A stretch of DNA of 64,000 bases from Thuidium tamariscinum (GCA_947034885.2 OX344755.2:10046501-10110500); one strand, 5' to 3'. Positions 19,342 through 31,218 are shown, numbered from the stretch's first letter. Notes: generated by a model not told the origin, from the letters alone. Program-made: numbers and translations.

Positions 19342-21309
19342 TCAGCTGCCGTGGCTGGAACCGTGCCCGGCACTGTGGTGAGAAGAACCGTGAGAACCGT
19401 GGCTCGAAACCCTCCGACGCAGATCCTTCGAGGAATGAGACAGCATGTAACCCTCGAAAAGGTTGTTCAGGTACTCCTCGATGTCGTCCGAAGTGTACTT
19501 GATGTACCGCTCGGGATGTCTCTGAGACTCCAGGTACTGACCGTAGCGACCCAGGAAAGAACGGTAAGCGGGAAGGATCTTGTCCGAGATCGAGATACGA
19601 AGCTCGTCACGAAGCTGCTCGTCGAATACCACCCAACTCATCTGAGCCTTGTGAACCTCGTCGAACGCGATGTTGAAGCTCTTGAAACGCTCCTTCAATA
19701 CCTGCTTGGAAACGCCGCTCGAAAAACTACCGCTCGTGTGGATGCCCTCGTCGCGCAAGCAAGCCAGCACCTTGCCCCAAGCGGCGCGCTGGTAGCTGCT
19801 CGCGTACTGACGCACCTGGCTTGTGTTCTTACGGACCCAGTCGTCGCCCACCAAAGCACGAACCTCCGTCGTCTTCACCTTCTGCACGATGTAATGGATG
19901 TTGTTCATCAGGAACAAGTAAGTCAGAGAAAGGTCCTTGTACAGCTTCGACTTCTCCTCCAAATTAGAAAGCAGAACCTTCGTGATCCAGATCGTCTGAA
20001 CCGCCAGAGGAGAAAGCTCCGCGCTGTTCCCGTCGCGATCGCGGTCGTCCGACAGACGCGAAGAGTACCGAGGAGAGTCGCGCAGGGAATCCTCACCCTC
20101 ACCCTCCGATTCCTTCTTCTTCTCGCCGAACAAAAGCTTCAGAGTGTCCGAATAATCGCACATGAACTTGATGTAATTCATCACGTAACGAGTCAGGGGA
20201 TGCACGCCGCCGCCGGGAACGGGAGTCTTCGAACCGTCGCGCTGGATCGCGCTCTCGAAGTCCGCGAAAGTGCCACGAGCGCACTCACCGAGACGCATCA
20301 AAATGCCAGACGCCTCCGCGCGCACCGCACTGCTCGCCTCCCCGCTGAATACCTCCTCCAGCTCCGGAAGAAGGTCGCGCAACGTCTCGTACATGTCCAA
20401 AATCTTGAACAGCTTCTCCGGAGAACGACGGCTGATCGCCACGGCCTCGCCGAAGCTCAGAAGCTGCATCATCGGACCCTTCGCCAGCTCCGCGAAGCAA
20501 CTCTCCGACACGGAACCCGAACCGTCCGCGAAAATGTCGTCGCACAGACGACGCTCGCTCGGAAAAAGAGCACGCAGGGACAATTTCATGTTCTGGTTCC
20601 ATTTCTTGATCGTCACCTCCTGGTCCTCCCAACGCATCCTCCCCACCTCCTCGATGCTCTGACGCTCCACGCCCAGACGCTTCAGCGTCTCCTCCAGCGC
20701 ATTCTTGCGGATGCTCGCGTAAACCTGCACGCACTCGCGCTTGTAACCCGCACGAAGCATCCGCTGCGCAATGTCGGCCAGGTCGGGCACGATCCCCGGA
20801 GGAATCAGGTCCAGAAGCGGCTTCAGCTCCACGGGACGCGCCACGGGAATCTCCTCCTCCGCACCATCCTCCTCGCCCGAGCTCCGAGAGTCCGCCACCT
20901 CATCCGCTCCCATGTCGTCCAAACGACGGCTGCTGAACGAACCCGCACGAGAACAGTTCTCCATCAACCAATCCGGATCCACCGTGTCGCTGAACGCAAG
21001 CAAAATGTGACGAAACTCTTCCTCCAGACGAGCCATCGCCAGCTGACGCAAATTCTGCGCGCGGCTCAACTCACGCGTATTGCCCTGACTCACCAACAAC
21101 GATTCCAACGCACTCTGAATCTCGTCCACCGCCTCCAGGTACGCCACGGCCTCGTCCTGCGGACAGTCCCAGATCATCGACTGACGCGCGTGGTCCGAAG
21201 ACGCAGAATCCCACTGCAAAACCACATCCTCCGCGGCGTTCAGACCGCGAACGGGTTTCAAATCCGCCGGACCACCGTCCGACTCGTTCTCCTTACCGCT
21301 GTCCGCCAT
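19342..21309 (-). CDS. EXO70: Exocyst complex subunit EXO70, copy A
   Basis: A complete intronless 655-residue ORF. EXO70 is a subunit of the exocyst, which tethers secretory vesicles to the plasma membrane. Plants carry many EXO70 paralogues, most without introns. The N-terminal part (residues 35-110) is helical (AVAYLEAVDEIQSALESLL). An acidic Ser/Glu linker covers about 135-152. LIPPGIVPDLADIAQRMLRAGYKRECVQVYASIRK at 168-203 is a conserved plant block, followed by LFPSERRLCDDIF near 248-260. The C-terminal Exo70 domain runs to about 630 (LAVQTIWITKVLLSNLEEK, YLFLMNNIHYIVQKVK, HPERYIKYTSDDIEEYLNNL). The block wording is closest to the EXO70 B-F/H group as I recall it; subfamily is uncertain. 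The last 20 residues are Ser/His/Gly only, which is unusual. The start has a good context (GAG ATG GCG). It differs from copy B by Asp instead of Glu near residue 107. Confidence 0.95.
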   Translation of the reverse strand: MADSGKENESDGGPADLKPVRGLNAAEDVVLQWDSASSDHARQSMIWDCPQDEAVAYLEAVDEIQSALESLLVSQGNTRELSRAQNLRQLAMARLEEEFRHILLAFSDTVDPDWLMENCSRAGSFSSRRLDDMGADEVADSRSSGEEDGAEEEIPVARPVELKPLLDLIPPGIVPDLADIAQRMLRAGYKRECVQVYASIRKNALEETLKRLGVERQSIEEVGRMRWEDQEVTIKKWNQNMKLSLRALFPSERRLCDDIFADGSGSVSESCFAELAKGPMMQLLSFGEAVAISRRSPEKLFKILDMYETLRDLLPELEEVFSGEASSAVRAEASGILMRLGECARGTFADFESAIQRDGSKTPVPGGGVHPLTRYVMNYIKFMCDYSDTLKLLFGEKKKESEGEGEDSLRDSPRYSSRLSDDRDRDGNSAELSPLAVQTIWITKVLLSNLEEKSKLYKDLSLTYLFLMNNIHYIVQKVKTTEVRALVGDDWVRKNTSQVRQYASSYQRAAWGKVLACLRDEGIHTSGSFSSGVSKQVLKERFKSFNIAFDEVHKAQMSWVVFDEQLRDELRISISDKILPAYRSFLGRYGQYLESQRHPERYIKYTSDDIEEYLNNLFEGYMLSHSSKDLRRRVSSHGSHGSSHHSAGHGSSHGS

Positions 21310-22166
21310 CTCAGATACCCTAGAATGCTCCCTCCCACCCTCGACTCTCCCAACCCTATCACGTCCGTCGCCTCCACCCTAAACCGAAAGAGACGCGCAC
21401 TCTCCGGGCGCAACAACCAAATCGACGCCCTCGAGTCCGACCTAGGGCCTCCCCGTCGCGACCATGCGTCCACCGCCCCAATGGCGAACTCGATCAAAAC
21501 CAAAACCAAATGGCAACGCCTCTCTCCCACCACGACACAGATTCCGACGATTCGCGCAATCCGCACGGGACGCTTCGCATTCCAGCGTCCACGGACGAAA
21601 GAATCCCCAACCCACGCCCTGATCTAACCTACCACGGCGTGCGGGACGCCACACATGACAGCCCTGACCGGCACATGAGACGCGAAGTCTACTCTAACAC
21701 CGTGGTGCAGCAGAAGTCCAGGGAGAGGGGTGTGCGAGGGGAGCAGGGCAGGTAAACGGGCACTCGGAGAGAGCAGCGCGAGCGGCATAGCATCATTCCA
21801 AGGCCGATGCCCCCGCTGCTGCTGCCCCGTGCGTCCGTGCCTGCGGGCACCCCGGACTTGAAACGAACCCGAGTGAGAGGGACGGAGCAATTGGCTTCAC
21901 AACGCCATCACCAGCCATTCTGCGGAGAGTCCACCGCGGCATTCGCGTGGCAGCAGCGTCGTCGTCGTCCCGCAAGAGTGCGATCCGCCATGGTCGTGAT
22001 GGATCCCGTCGCGTCGCAATTCCTTGAAGCTCCCGCGACGCACGGCGCTCAAACCCCAGTTCGTTGGGGGGGAGGTCCTGGTCTGTTATTACTCGCGTGA
22101 TCACGACTGTCGGTCTTCAAACCCTCCAGCCCTTCGAGCACTACAGTAGATTGAAGTTGGGTCTTC

Positions 22167-22174
22167 AAACCCTA
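22167..22174 (-). promoter_or_regulatory. Telo-box (AAACCCTA) upstream of EXO70 copy A
   Basis: AAACCCTA on the plus strand, TAGGGTTT on the sense strand, 858 bp before the ATG and just outside the duplicated arm. Telo-boxes are common in promoters and leaders of plant housekeeping genes. Two further TTTGAAGACC blocks flank it, near 22111-22120 and 22160-22168. Confidence 0.35.
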
Positions 22175-23296
22175 GCTCCTCAGTTCGCACGTACTTCCCT
22201 GGCATTGCCGAGCCCTTTCCGATGAGGTCCATGGTAGCTGCGGCTGATCTCGAATCGTGCCGATCTTTACGCATTGTAGTGTCATTTGGCAGGCAAGCAA
22301 TGTAGAAGGAAATATGGGGGTTGGCGAAATATGGGGGTTGGCGGAAAGGGCACTTTACACTATGGTCCAAAGTGGAGTTTCCACTAATTACATTTAAAAA
22401 AACTTAGAATTCAGCCTCTCAACTCTTCACACAAAAAGTCACAAGTCTGATGGCCATCACCCTTTAACTACCTACATGACAACAAATTGCCTAAAGTAGG
22501 TACACCTGAAAGCGCCACTTTTAGGGCTATGGGTTATTTGGAGGCTAAATATTGAGTAGGGTTTAGAGAAAACAAAAGACTTGTATTGGAAAGGAATAGA
22601 TGAGCAATGATTATTCTAAAATCAGTAAATCCTAAAGCACAATAGGGGTGTGAAGTTCTGAAAGTAGGGTGACTAAATCAGCTCATAGGTCATAGGTCAC
22701 ACTGTAAAAGACCAATTTTGAACTTGTTGCCTCCCTCTCAAAGTATCAGAAGAGAAATAAAAGTGGCTATCATCACATTCTCCAAGTCAGAAAAGTAATT
22801 GATGACTAAAATTCTAAAAACACTTTAATACAACTAACCTCTTTTTGGAAACCGTAATTAAGTACCCATAAGTAGTTTTTATTTTTTGTTTTAATATTTT
22901 CTTTTCTTTTCTTTCGAATAGTCCAGCTGTCACCTAATCTTTCTTCATGAAGTACCTTTCTAAGACCTTAATTGCAATATAAGTACGACAATACCACTTG
23001 AAACTACCATTGTCACTCACTCTCCACTTGGAATACATTCACAAGCCATTTTAGGGCTGATTTTAGAGTGCGCTTTAAGGCATTGTGCGATTTTGGGTGT
23101 ACCTACCTCATGTGGTAGTGGACTCTTGAAGGAAGATTGTGTTGGCTATAAACAAAAACTTAAATTTTGGTCAAGAAGTCATTGGAGTATTTTCATTTAA
23201 AATCTAAATTTAATAAGATCCCAATCATTGAATTAGAATAGGTTTGGATTTGGGGCTTGGCCATGGGAGGCTTCATGCTATGGCCATCCCAAACAA
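22175..23296. other. AT-rich stretch without recognisable gene
   Basis: GC-rich promoter-proximal sequence ends at about 22370. Beyond it there is no ORF with codon bias and no repeat partner within the window. Confidence 0.4.
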
Positions 23297-24482
23297 CAAC
23301 GATGCTAGAGTATGAGCGGGGAGCAATGAGCGTTGAGCAACGAGCAACGAGCAATGAAACTTGAATGCTCATTGCAAGAATGTTTTCTAAAAATAGACAT
23401 GTTAGAGAAATAAATAGTATTATCAAATCTAAAAATAATAATGTCAAAGAATTTTAAATTTTAAATTTTAAAAAAATCTACCAAAAAAATCTATAAAATA
23501 GTTGATATTATAATGAAAGGTTGCATGAATGAACACCCATTCATTCATGTGTGAATGAAATTCATCCATGTCATCCATCCATCATCCATCATTCAATTTT
23601 CAAATTGCTAAAATTTTTGCAACTCATTATAAGCTTCTTTGAACCAAAGAGGCTTTGAACCATCTGTGCTCTTTAATATCATCTCCCTAAAAGCCTCTTT
23701 GGAATCCAAAAAAGGCTTTTTAATTCAAAAAGCCCTTCTTTGGAGCCAAAGGGCTCTCCTAGTATAGGCTTTTTTAGGACTTGGAGAATGCTCTTCGGAT
23801 TTGAGGAGCTTTTCCTTAGTGCCAAAAGACTTTTTTTAATAAGGCTTTTTGAATTCATAAAAGGCTCTTTGAATCCAATAAGCATTTTTTGGTGCCAAAA
23901 AGGTCTTTCATTGAAACCACTTTGGAACTAAAATAAGAGTACTTCAAATCAATGAGCCCTTCATTTGTGCCAAAAAGCTCATTTAGAGCATCCTTGAATT
24001 GAAGAGGCCTTAAAACCATCATTGCTTTTTAATATTGTCTCCCTATAAGCCTCCTCGGAATTCCTAAGAGCCTCCTCGGAACCCAAGGAAGGCTCCTTGG
24101 ATCCAAGGAGCCTTTTTTGGTGAGCAAAACTTCTTGCAACGAAGGCTCTTCTAAACCCAAGGAAGAGTCTTCGGATCCAAAGAGCCTTTTATTGATGCCA
24201 AAAAGTTCTTTCAATGAAGGCTCTTTACAGCCCAAAGAATAATCTACATCCATAGTTCTTAATTTTTTCATCTACATTTTTCATTTACATTCATCTAGTA
24301 TTATTTTCATCCATCTAAAGTAATGAATGAAATAAGGCATTTACATCTAAAGATTTATTTTTTATAAAATTAATTTTTAAATGTTCATTCTTAAATTTTT
24401 TTCTTAAAATTCTTAACGCTCAAATCTTCCCACTCAATATTCAATGCTCAACGCTCATTGCTCATACTTTAGCAACCCTGTT
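23297..24482. mobile_element. hAT-like non-autonomous element with 8-bp target duplication
   Basis: The left end CAACGATGCTAGAGTATGAGC and the right end (reverse complement AACAGGGTTGCTAAAGTATG) match over about 20 bp, and similarity continues through GAGCAATGAGCGTTGAGC. CCAAACAA occurs immediately on both sides (23289-23296 and 24483-24490), an 8-bp duplication as made by hAT transposases; CAGGGTTGC is a common hAT terminus. The interior (23620-24250) is a mosaic of short imperfect palindromes built on AAGCCTCTTTGGAATCC and related motifs. There is no transposase. Confidence 0.55.
23620..24250. repeat. Cluster of degenerate palindromic short repeats inside the hAT-like element
   Basis: Blocks such as CTTGGATCCAAGGAGCC, CTTTGGATCCAAAGAGCC and their variants recur on both strands every 35-60 bp. 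Each can fold into a small hairpin. ORFs here (for example 23679-23885) are by-products of the repeat and are rich in Leu/Lys/Ser. Confidence 0.6.
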
Positions 24483-25319
24483 CCAAACAAGAGGCCTTAG
24501 AAGTTCATTACCAAGGCTTTGAACTATTTTGACTTGGCCTATGGAGATTTCACACTATAGTAGAAGTACCCATAATCAATAAAATAAGCACATTTGGGTA
24601 TAATCCAAGGTAATGCAAGGCAAAGCAAATATTTTCAAAGATGCATTGACAAAAATAATGTGGATTGCAAAAAATTTGGTAATTTTATCTCTTGAATTGA
24701 AATTACTATAAATTTTGGAAGGTAAAAGTTGGGCTTGACCTATAACCAACATCTAAAGTCATCCAATTTCAATCATTCAAGAATGCTTTCACACTAATCA
24801 CTTCCTACGTTTATGCTCATTTATGTGTCATTAACTTATTAGTCCAAAACTTGGAAAGGTAGAAAGATACACATTCCAACGTGAAAACGGAAATCCATTC
24901 CAATCTTCTTTGGAATAGGATACCCTATGTGTTGTTAATAGAGGGGGGGTCAATAACAAGTACCTCTACTATATAGCCATCCAAGTTGAGAGACCATGGG
25001 AGTTCATTGCCAAGGAATTGAACTTTAGGTTTGACTTTAGGAAGCTTCACACTATTGCTAATTGGAGGCTCCAAATCCTGTTTTTATTACTTTTTAGTAG
25101 CCCAATGTTTTTGAACTCTCAACAACGTTTGGTCATTCAATTCACTCCCAAGGCCTTTCAACTTGGACAATCACAATATAAAGTGGTCATAAGATAGAAG
25201 CATCCAAAGCCAACTCGATAAATGGTCTACATCTTGATCTTTATCCTGATCTTTTTTTAACTCATAAATGCCTAAGGCCTTTCTCATGCTTCTAAGAATC
25301 CATTCTAAATTGAACAAAA
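24483..25319. other. AT-rich stretch without recognisable gene
   Basis: No ORF, no repeat partner seen in the window. Confidence 0.35.
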
Positions 25320-25922
25320 AGACAACATTTTGCTAAATTTTATCAAGTTTTTCAGAATAGTATCCGTACAAACTTAAACTAATAATATTAGAAACCACAT
25401 AGGAAAATAAAAGACAATAATATTACTTATAGAATGAACCATTTTATTATTTGACCTCAAGGATTTTAAAATTACAAAAGTAATTTGAAGTCTTTCAATC
25501 CTCTTTTTTCATGTTAAATTTGAAAAGTTAGTCACCAAAATAATATGAGGTTGAAGGGCATATTATGTATAATCCTAATCAATTTAAGGCTTCTCAAAAT
25601 CTATTTTACCATTTTTTAACTGAATTTCTAATCTAATTTTTTCTTGAAGATTTGGTGTATTTGATGCTCATTTTCAAGAACCCTAATTATTATTGAAAGT
25701 CAAGATTGCAAAGGACACCTTTACACAAAATCTTGAATATTGAAATCAAAACCAATTATTTTCAAAATTGGATTATTAATGCTAAAACAAGACTTGAAAA
25801 AGGATTCTTCAAGAATATAAACTATTACTAAAGCTAGAAATTTAATTATTTTTTGTTTAATTTCAAAGTATTGTCAACACTAAAACTTGGTGCTTCAATC
25901 ATTTAAAGGTTGATGAATGTCA
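25320..25922 (+). repeat. Diverged partial copy of the element at 1476-2134
   Basis: Aligns colinearly with about 1525-2134 through blocks such as CTCAAAATCTA, GTCAAGATTGCAA and AATATAAACTA, with an estimated identity near 75%. The left TIR is missing; the right terminus is decayed (ATTTAAAGGTT). Confidence 0.6.
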
Positions 25923-26261
25923 ATCCCCTAAAGAAAAAACCAACCAAAGTTGTTTCAAAATTTTCTTTCACTTTGAATGCAATATGCTATGATTTTCAAA
26001 GTTGAAAACATTAAGGATATACTCATGTTAATTGAGTCTTTTTTAAACATCCCCAATAGTCTACACTATACTCCTCCATTAGAGAGTGGGGCACCACAAT
26101 AAGAGGTTTTGGCAACTTAGGAGAATGTGGTGTCCCACTACTTGCAACTTCTTTCATCTTCTAGCACTCACCACACCTCTTCTTATGTCCCATGTTTGAA
26201 CCTTATAATTCTTGGGCTACTTGACTTGAGCCATGTTAGCTCATTGAGGAAAGCATCAGAT
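25923..26261. other. Short gene-free stretch
   Basis: No ORF or repeat recognised. Confidence 0.3.
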
Positions 26262-26504
26262 GAAATTTGAGGGCATTAGAAGACTACGGGTTCTCGCATT
26301 GTAGGAACGCAATTTCTGTCGCAAGAACAGGAATCCTACATAGTCGAAAGACTGCCACGTCATTAAAAGAATTTGGAATTTTTTTCATATTTCAAGGTCC
26401 AAATTTTGTTTTTTTTGGATTAATGTTGGCGTGACAACAACCAACAACATTAGGAATTGTTTCGGAAACAAATCCAAAACAACCCTCCATTGCCCTCAAA
26501 TTTC
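26262..26504. mobile_element. MITE, GAAATTTGAGGGCA family, copy 1
   Basis: Bounded by GAAATTTGAGGGCA and its exact inverse TGCCCTCAAATTTC. A related copy in opposite orientation lies at 35526-35842. The interior is non-coding and contains TGCCACGTCATTAA and CAACAACCAACAACATT, both recognisable in the second copy. Confidence 0.6.
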
Positions 26505-27677
26505 TTCTAATGATCTATTCTTGCCTAGTCAAATAGTATGTCTAAGGTGAATGTGGCTTATTAAATTGTGCTCAATTATCAATACTTTATTTTTATTACT
26601 TGAAACTATGAATTGTATATAACTCCAAAAAATTTCATTATGTTTCATGAAAAATTGTAATTGTTATCGTTTTTAATTAAAAAAAGAAAAGAAAAAGTTA
26701 AAATAGCAAAAGCATTCCAAATTATTTGAAATTTTCACAAAAGGTATAAGTAGCAATGGAAATGAGTGTGAAAATTTCTCAATTGGTTACTTAATTTTTT
26801 TGATCCCAAGCATTAACAACAAATGTCTTGAAATGAAATTAGGTTATTAAACCAAATTTATTTATTTATTTGATTGATGTACAAAATTTTGATATTTTTT
26901 GCTAGTGAAAAATTGTGATTTTTAAATTGAGGGTTGCTAATATGTGAGCTTAGAGGTGTTAGCCCATTAGCCTAAAAGACTATATATCTCTTATATAAGT
27001 ATCTATACTATGGTAACCTTCTATGCTAATAGTATATATATAAAACAAATACCTATATTATAAGTGTTTATCTTATACACACCTTCAGTGGTAGCATGTT
27101 TTATCCATTTACATATATGCCCAAGGCTCACATGCTTATATATTAGTATTGTTGGTTTTCTATTTATCATGTATATCAATTCTAATATATATTAGAATAA
27201 TCTAGAACTTTTACTATAAATGAAGGATAGAGTAAGAATTTCCATTTTTTAATTTAAACTTAAAATCCATTTTTTTAAATGAATGGAAAATAGAGCATAG
27301 TTTATTTGTTTTGGAACTTTAGCACGAGGAGCTTGTAATTGCCATAAATCTTTTAATTTTTAGATTTTTATAAATTCAAGATGAAGTAGAACAAGAGCTT
27401 GTTAAGTTTCATATTCATAGTCCAAATGCCAAAATTAGTTATATTTAAAGTTACAATGAGGGCACATCCAAGGCACATCCATTGGTTGGATGCATAGAAT
27501 TTTAGGGGTTAAAGCAAGCATGACATGTATTTCCATAGTACCTCAAGAGTGTAGCCAAATGAGCAAAAATAGCAAGCAATGTATTGGGGCAATAGAATTT
27601 TCTGATGCTATAGTGTAGTTTATGTTGAAATTTGAAGAAAGGTTGCAATTTGCCTAGAGTTATAAACATGCTTAGTA
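26505..27677. other. AT-rich stretch without recognisable gene
   Basis: No gene. TTTTAGGGGTTAAAG at 27502-27516 resembles the terminus of the TTAACCCCTAAA family and may be a solo end. Confidence 0.35.
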
Positions 27678-29077
27678 CAGTGGGGTACCAATCAAAATGT
27701 CGTTTTTGAATTCGCAATGAGAAAATTTTTAGTACTGCCAACTTTGAAAGCCTCCTAAGAGCTCAAAAATTGATATTTTACCACGAACTTTTTACCACAG
27801 CATTATCTTTAAGTAAATTATATGTGTGCCAAATTTCAAGTCCAAAAGACTCACCAAAAAAAAGTTATTCAAAATCTAACAACATGGGTAGTGGTGAGAA
27901 ACATTTCACTACTTTCAACTTTGACACCTTCCTAAGGATTGAGTTGTTTTTCTTTTGCCATGAAATTTTTGTCATGAAACAATCTCTATGTTTTTAATAT
28001 GCATAAAAAATTTCAAGATAAAACAAATTTTTAATGAAGATATATGAAATCTCCCAACAGGTGTTTTTTTTGAGAAAATTTTGACAATTTCCAGCTTTGA
28101 CACCCTCCTAAGGGTTGAAAATTTGGTTTCTTACCATGAATTTTTTTTTTGTGAAGTCATCTCTATGTTTGTAATATGTTCTCCAAATTTCGAGTTCAAT
28201 TGAATTACCAAAAAAAAGATATACAAAATCTCCCAACATCTGTAGTTGTGAGGAGGAATTTTTGAGCCCTTAGTATAGTATTATTTTGTGGAGCAAAGTT
28301 TGACATGAATGTAAAAACTCAACCTTACAATTACACATGTTGAGAGATTTTGAATATCTTTTTTTGGATAAGTGTTTTGAACTTGAAATTCAGAACATAT
28401 ATTATCAACATAAAGCTGATCTTATTCAAAAAAATTCATGTTCAATAGACAAATTTTCAGCCCTTGGGAGGGTGTCAAAGTCGGCAATAGTGAAACTTTT
28501 CTCACAACTACACATGTTGGGAGATTTTTGTATATCTTTCTTTTGGTAATTCAATTGAACTTTAAATTTAAAGAACATATTATCAACGTAAAGACGACTT
28601 CACACAAAAAAATTCATAGTAAGAAACCAATTTTTCAGCCCTTGGGAGGGTGTCAAAGCTGGAAATTGTGAAAATTTTCTCAAAAAGAACACCTGTTGGG
28701 AGATTTCAAATATCTTCTTAAAATTTTTTTGTTTTACCTTGAAAATTTTTATGCATATTAAAAACATAGAGATTGTTTCATGACAAAAATTTCATGGCAA
28801 AAGAAAAAAATCTCAATCCTTAGGAAGGTGTCAAAGTTGAAAGAAGTGAAATGTTTCTCACCACTATCCATGCTGTTAGATTTTAAATAACTTTTTTTCG
28901 GTGAGTCTTTTGGACTTGAAATTTGGCATACATCTAATTAACTTAAAGATGATGCTGTGGTAAAAGTTTCGTGGTAAAATACCAATTTTTGAGCTCTCGA
29001 GAAGCTTTCAAAGTTGGCAGTACTAAAAATTTTCTCACTGCGAATTCAAAAACGACATTTTGATTGGTACCCCACTG
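27678..29077. mobile_element. 1.4 kb foldback element with Tc1/mariner-like ends
   Basis: The element is one long inverted repeat: position x pairs with 56755 - x, giving two arms of about 700 bp that meet near 28377. Termini are CAGTGGGGTACCAATCAAAA and its inverse, flanked by TA on both sides (27676-27677, 29078-29079), as made by Tc1/mariner transposases. The arms contain a repeat of about 178 bp: a CTTGGGAGGGTGTCAAAG-like block recurs at about 28460, 28637, 28814 and 28990 in the right arm, with inverted counterparts in the left. There is no ORF. The arms differ by scattered substitutions, so they have diverged since formation. Confidence 0.75.
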
Positions 29078-29079
29078 TA

Positions 29080-31218
29080 CAATAGAATGGTATCACAATC
29101 AACAAGAGTGGGAGATGACTTACAAATTGCCCAAGTTCAAGTGCGAGAGTAGGCAAGGTCTACAATTTAAAGCCATAGATAAAGAAAGAAAGCTCAAGGG
29201 CATATTGTGGTTGTAGTAGGAGAACATTCAAACTCCAAATCCATAGGATAAGAATTTTTGCATTACAAAGAGAAGTAGATGACAAAAAGTGTCTTCAAAA
29301 TCAACAAAGTTTCAATTAGTAGCAATCAATAGAAAAAACGTATATGTTAGTAGCATATTTATGAACATTTCAATGAGAGATGGAGAAAAGGTTAGAGACC
29401 TATTATGTTATTGGAGAGTGAATATAATATAATAAAGTACAATGTCATTCAAATTTGTGTTGTGTACTAGCAAGTTCTTTCATTGAAAAAAAATAGAAGT
29501 TCACAAACTCATTTCCCAAGTATGGCCAAAGAGCTACACCAAATAAAAATTGCAAAACATATTTATCATTGTTTTGAACATTGTTGGTCGTTGGTGAAAG
29601 GATTTTTGTAGTCAACTAAAAGGAATGAGATGAAGTCCATCTTGCTAAGCAAGACCAAATTCCATTGCTTTAATTAAGAATCCCAAGATTACAATACTGA
29701 TATCATTTTAGAATTAGAAGAGGATGTTCCATGAATTTAAGTCTTTAGAAATCACTCACTCAACACTTAGATTGTAAAGCAAGTCATGTAGTCTTTGATA
29801 GAGAAGTAGGGATTGGGGTATGTCTAAATGAAGGCAATGGGAGAATTTATAGCAACTACAATGCAAAATAACAAAATTCTTGAAGAACATAATTTATTTT
29901 TTTAAATAGCAACCCAAGCTAGTTTATATATTATTACTCTTATGGCTTAAGAGTACTTGTGATTGAAATAAGAAGAAGAACTCATAAATCTCCAATTGTG
30001 ACTTGAAGCTAATAAACTTACTATTGCAAAATTGAAAGCAACAATTTTATCTATTGAGAGTGTTGAATTCAACAAAAAGAGAGGTAGGATTGAATGTTAG
30101 AATTAGGCAAATGAAAAGATTGACTCACCACCAATTACAAGAGCAACGACATAGTATAGGTTTACAAAACTTAGAAGGTCAAAAAGACAATAGTGTGAAG
30201 GATCAATTCTTTGTAACTAATTAGGAAAATTGGAGGAGTTGATCTAAATTGCAAATTTTGTCCTTACATTAAATTGTAGCCTACAATCATGGTAGAGTGA
30301 GAAGCTTTGTGGCATTCAACGTTAAATGATTTATACAAGGGAAGACAACACAAAAAACTCCCTAGTGGTAGAACAAAGTATGATTTTTTTTTCATAGTCT
30401 TCTTTAACAATTTTTAATTTTGATGGTCATTTCTTCTTAGATGTTGTTTTATGCAAAAAATTAAATTAAATTTTAAGAAAAATGTCTACATGTAGGGTCT
30501 TGATTGTCAATTAAGTTTTCATATTCATTTTTATGGTGGTCTAGTCACTACAATATAATTGCTTGATTATGAATTTGGACTATTTTTGTGCAATAAAGTG
30601 ATTGTATCCTTACTTGTGGGATGAGCCTATGCTATTATCATAGTTCTATGTAAAGCTCATTGCTTTCATGGATCAATGTTTGGCCTTCATTTTACATAAT
30701 TAGGGTTGTCTTCCCTTCATTGTCAATTTTGTTTCCCAAGAAATTAACATTGAGGCGAGGAGAAATTTGTTGTCTTCTTTCTTATTCTTCATTTTTTTGG
30801 TTGGATTCAACTTTTGATGTAGTCATAGTAAGGCTCACTAATCACTATAGATTGGCTAGCTTGGTTATGAGTTCAAGGTGTAAAAAGTTATAAACCTAAT
30901 ACTATGGTTTAATTGTAAATTTGTGTTTGTCATTTCTATTCTTTATTTTTTTTGTTGAATTTAATATTTGTTGTGGTAACAGTAGATCTTATAATTGATG
31001 GACTAGCTTTCTTGGGCAATCATAAATTTTGTTTTTCAAAATCCTAATGCTATGGCTTTGATAAGTTAATGGTGTATGATTTTGTTCTTAATTTTTTTGT
31101 TTCAATTGCAATCTTTAAATGGTCTTGTGATTGTGGATGTTATTTCTTGAAAAGCTATTGCTATGGTTTAGTGAAATTTGGATCTTTTTTAGTATTTCTT
31201 TCATGAATTCAATTCTTA
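29080..31218. other. AT-rich stretch without recognisable gene
   Basis: Only short ORFs with no domain. The texture between 29100 and 30350 is slightly richer in purines on the plus strand, as in decayed LTR retrotransposon interiors, but no protein motif could be read. Confidence 0.35.

Larger units (their letters stand above)
18718..22056. repeat. Arm A of a 3.3 kb inverted duplication carrying EXO70
   Basis: The segment is the reverse complement of 41785-45123, pairing x with 63841 - x over the whole length. Two 3-bp indels in the 3' flank (one near 19050, one near 18910) cancel out. The coding part differs by about three bases. The 5' flank has a handful of differences, and the outermost 60 bp (18721-18780) is noticeably more diverged. 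Identity stops abruptly after GGTTT-like sequence at 22056 and after GCCC at 18721. The flanks on either side are unrelated to those of arm B. Confidence 0.95.

Noticed and set aside
19351..21627. 758-codon ORF antisense to EXO70 copy A (and 42214-44490 for copy B)
   Set aside because: It mirrors the GC-rich codon pattern of the sense gene, is dominated by Arg, Leu and His, and has no domain. Its conservation between arms is explained by the duplication.
21624..22104. Several 70-130 codon ORFs in the 5' flank of both EXO70 copies
   Set aside because: They overlap one another on both strands in GC-rich leader DNA. Upstream ATGs there may act as uORFs, but no single one is supported.
23679..24271. 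Small Leu/Lys/Ser-rich ORFs on both strands
   Set aside because: They are products of the palindromic repeat cluster; the repeated peptide pattern follows the DNA repeat.
27678..29077. CRISPR array or protein-coding repeats
   Set aside because: The spaced 178-bp blocks are diverged, lie in an inverted-repeat transposon with TA flanks, and lack short direct repeats with unique spacers.
29080..31218. Decayed LTR retrotransposon interior
   Set aside because: The base texture suggested it, but no protease, RT, RNase H or integrase motif could be read in any frame.
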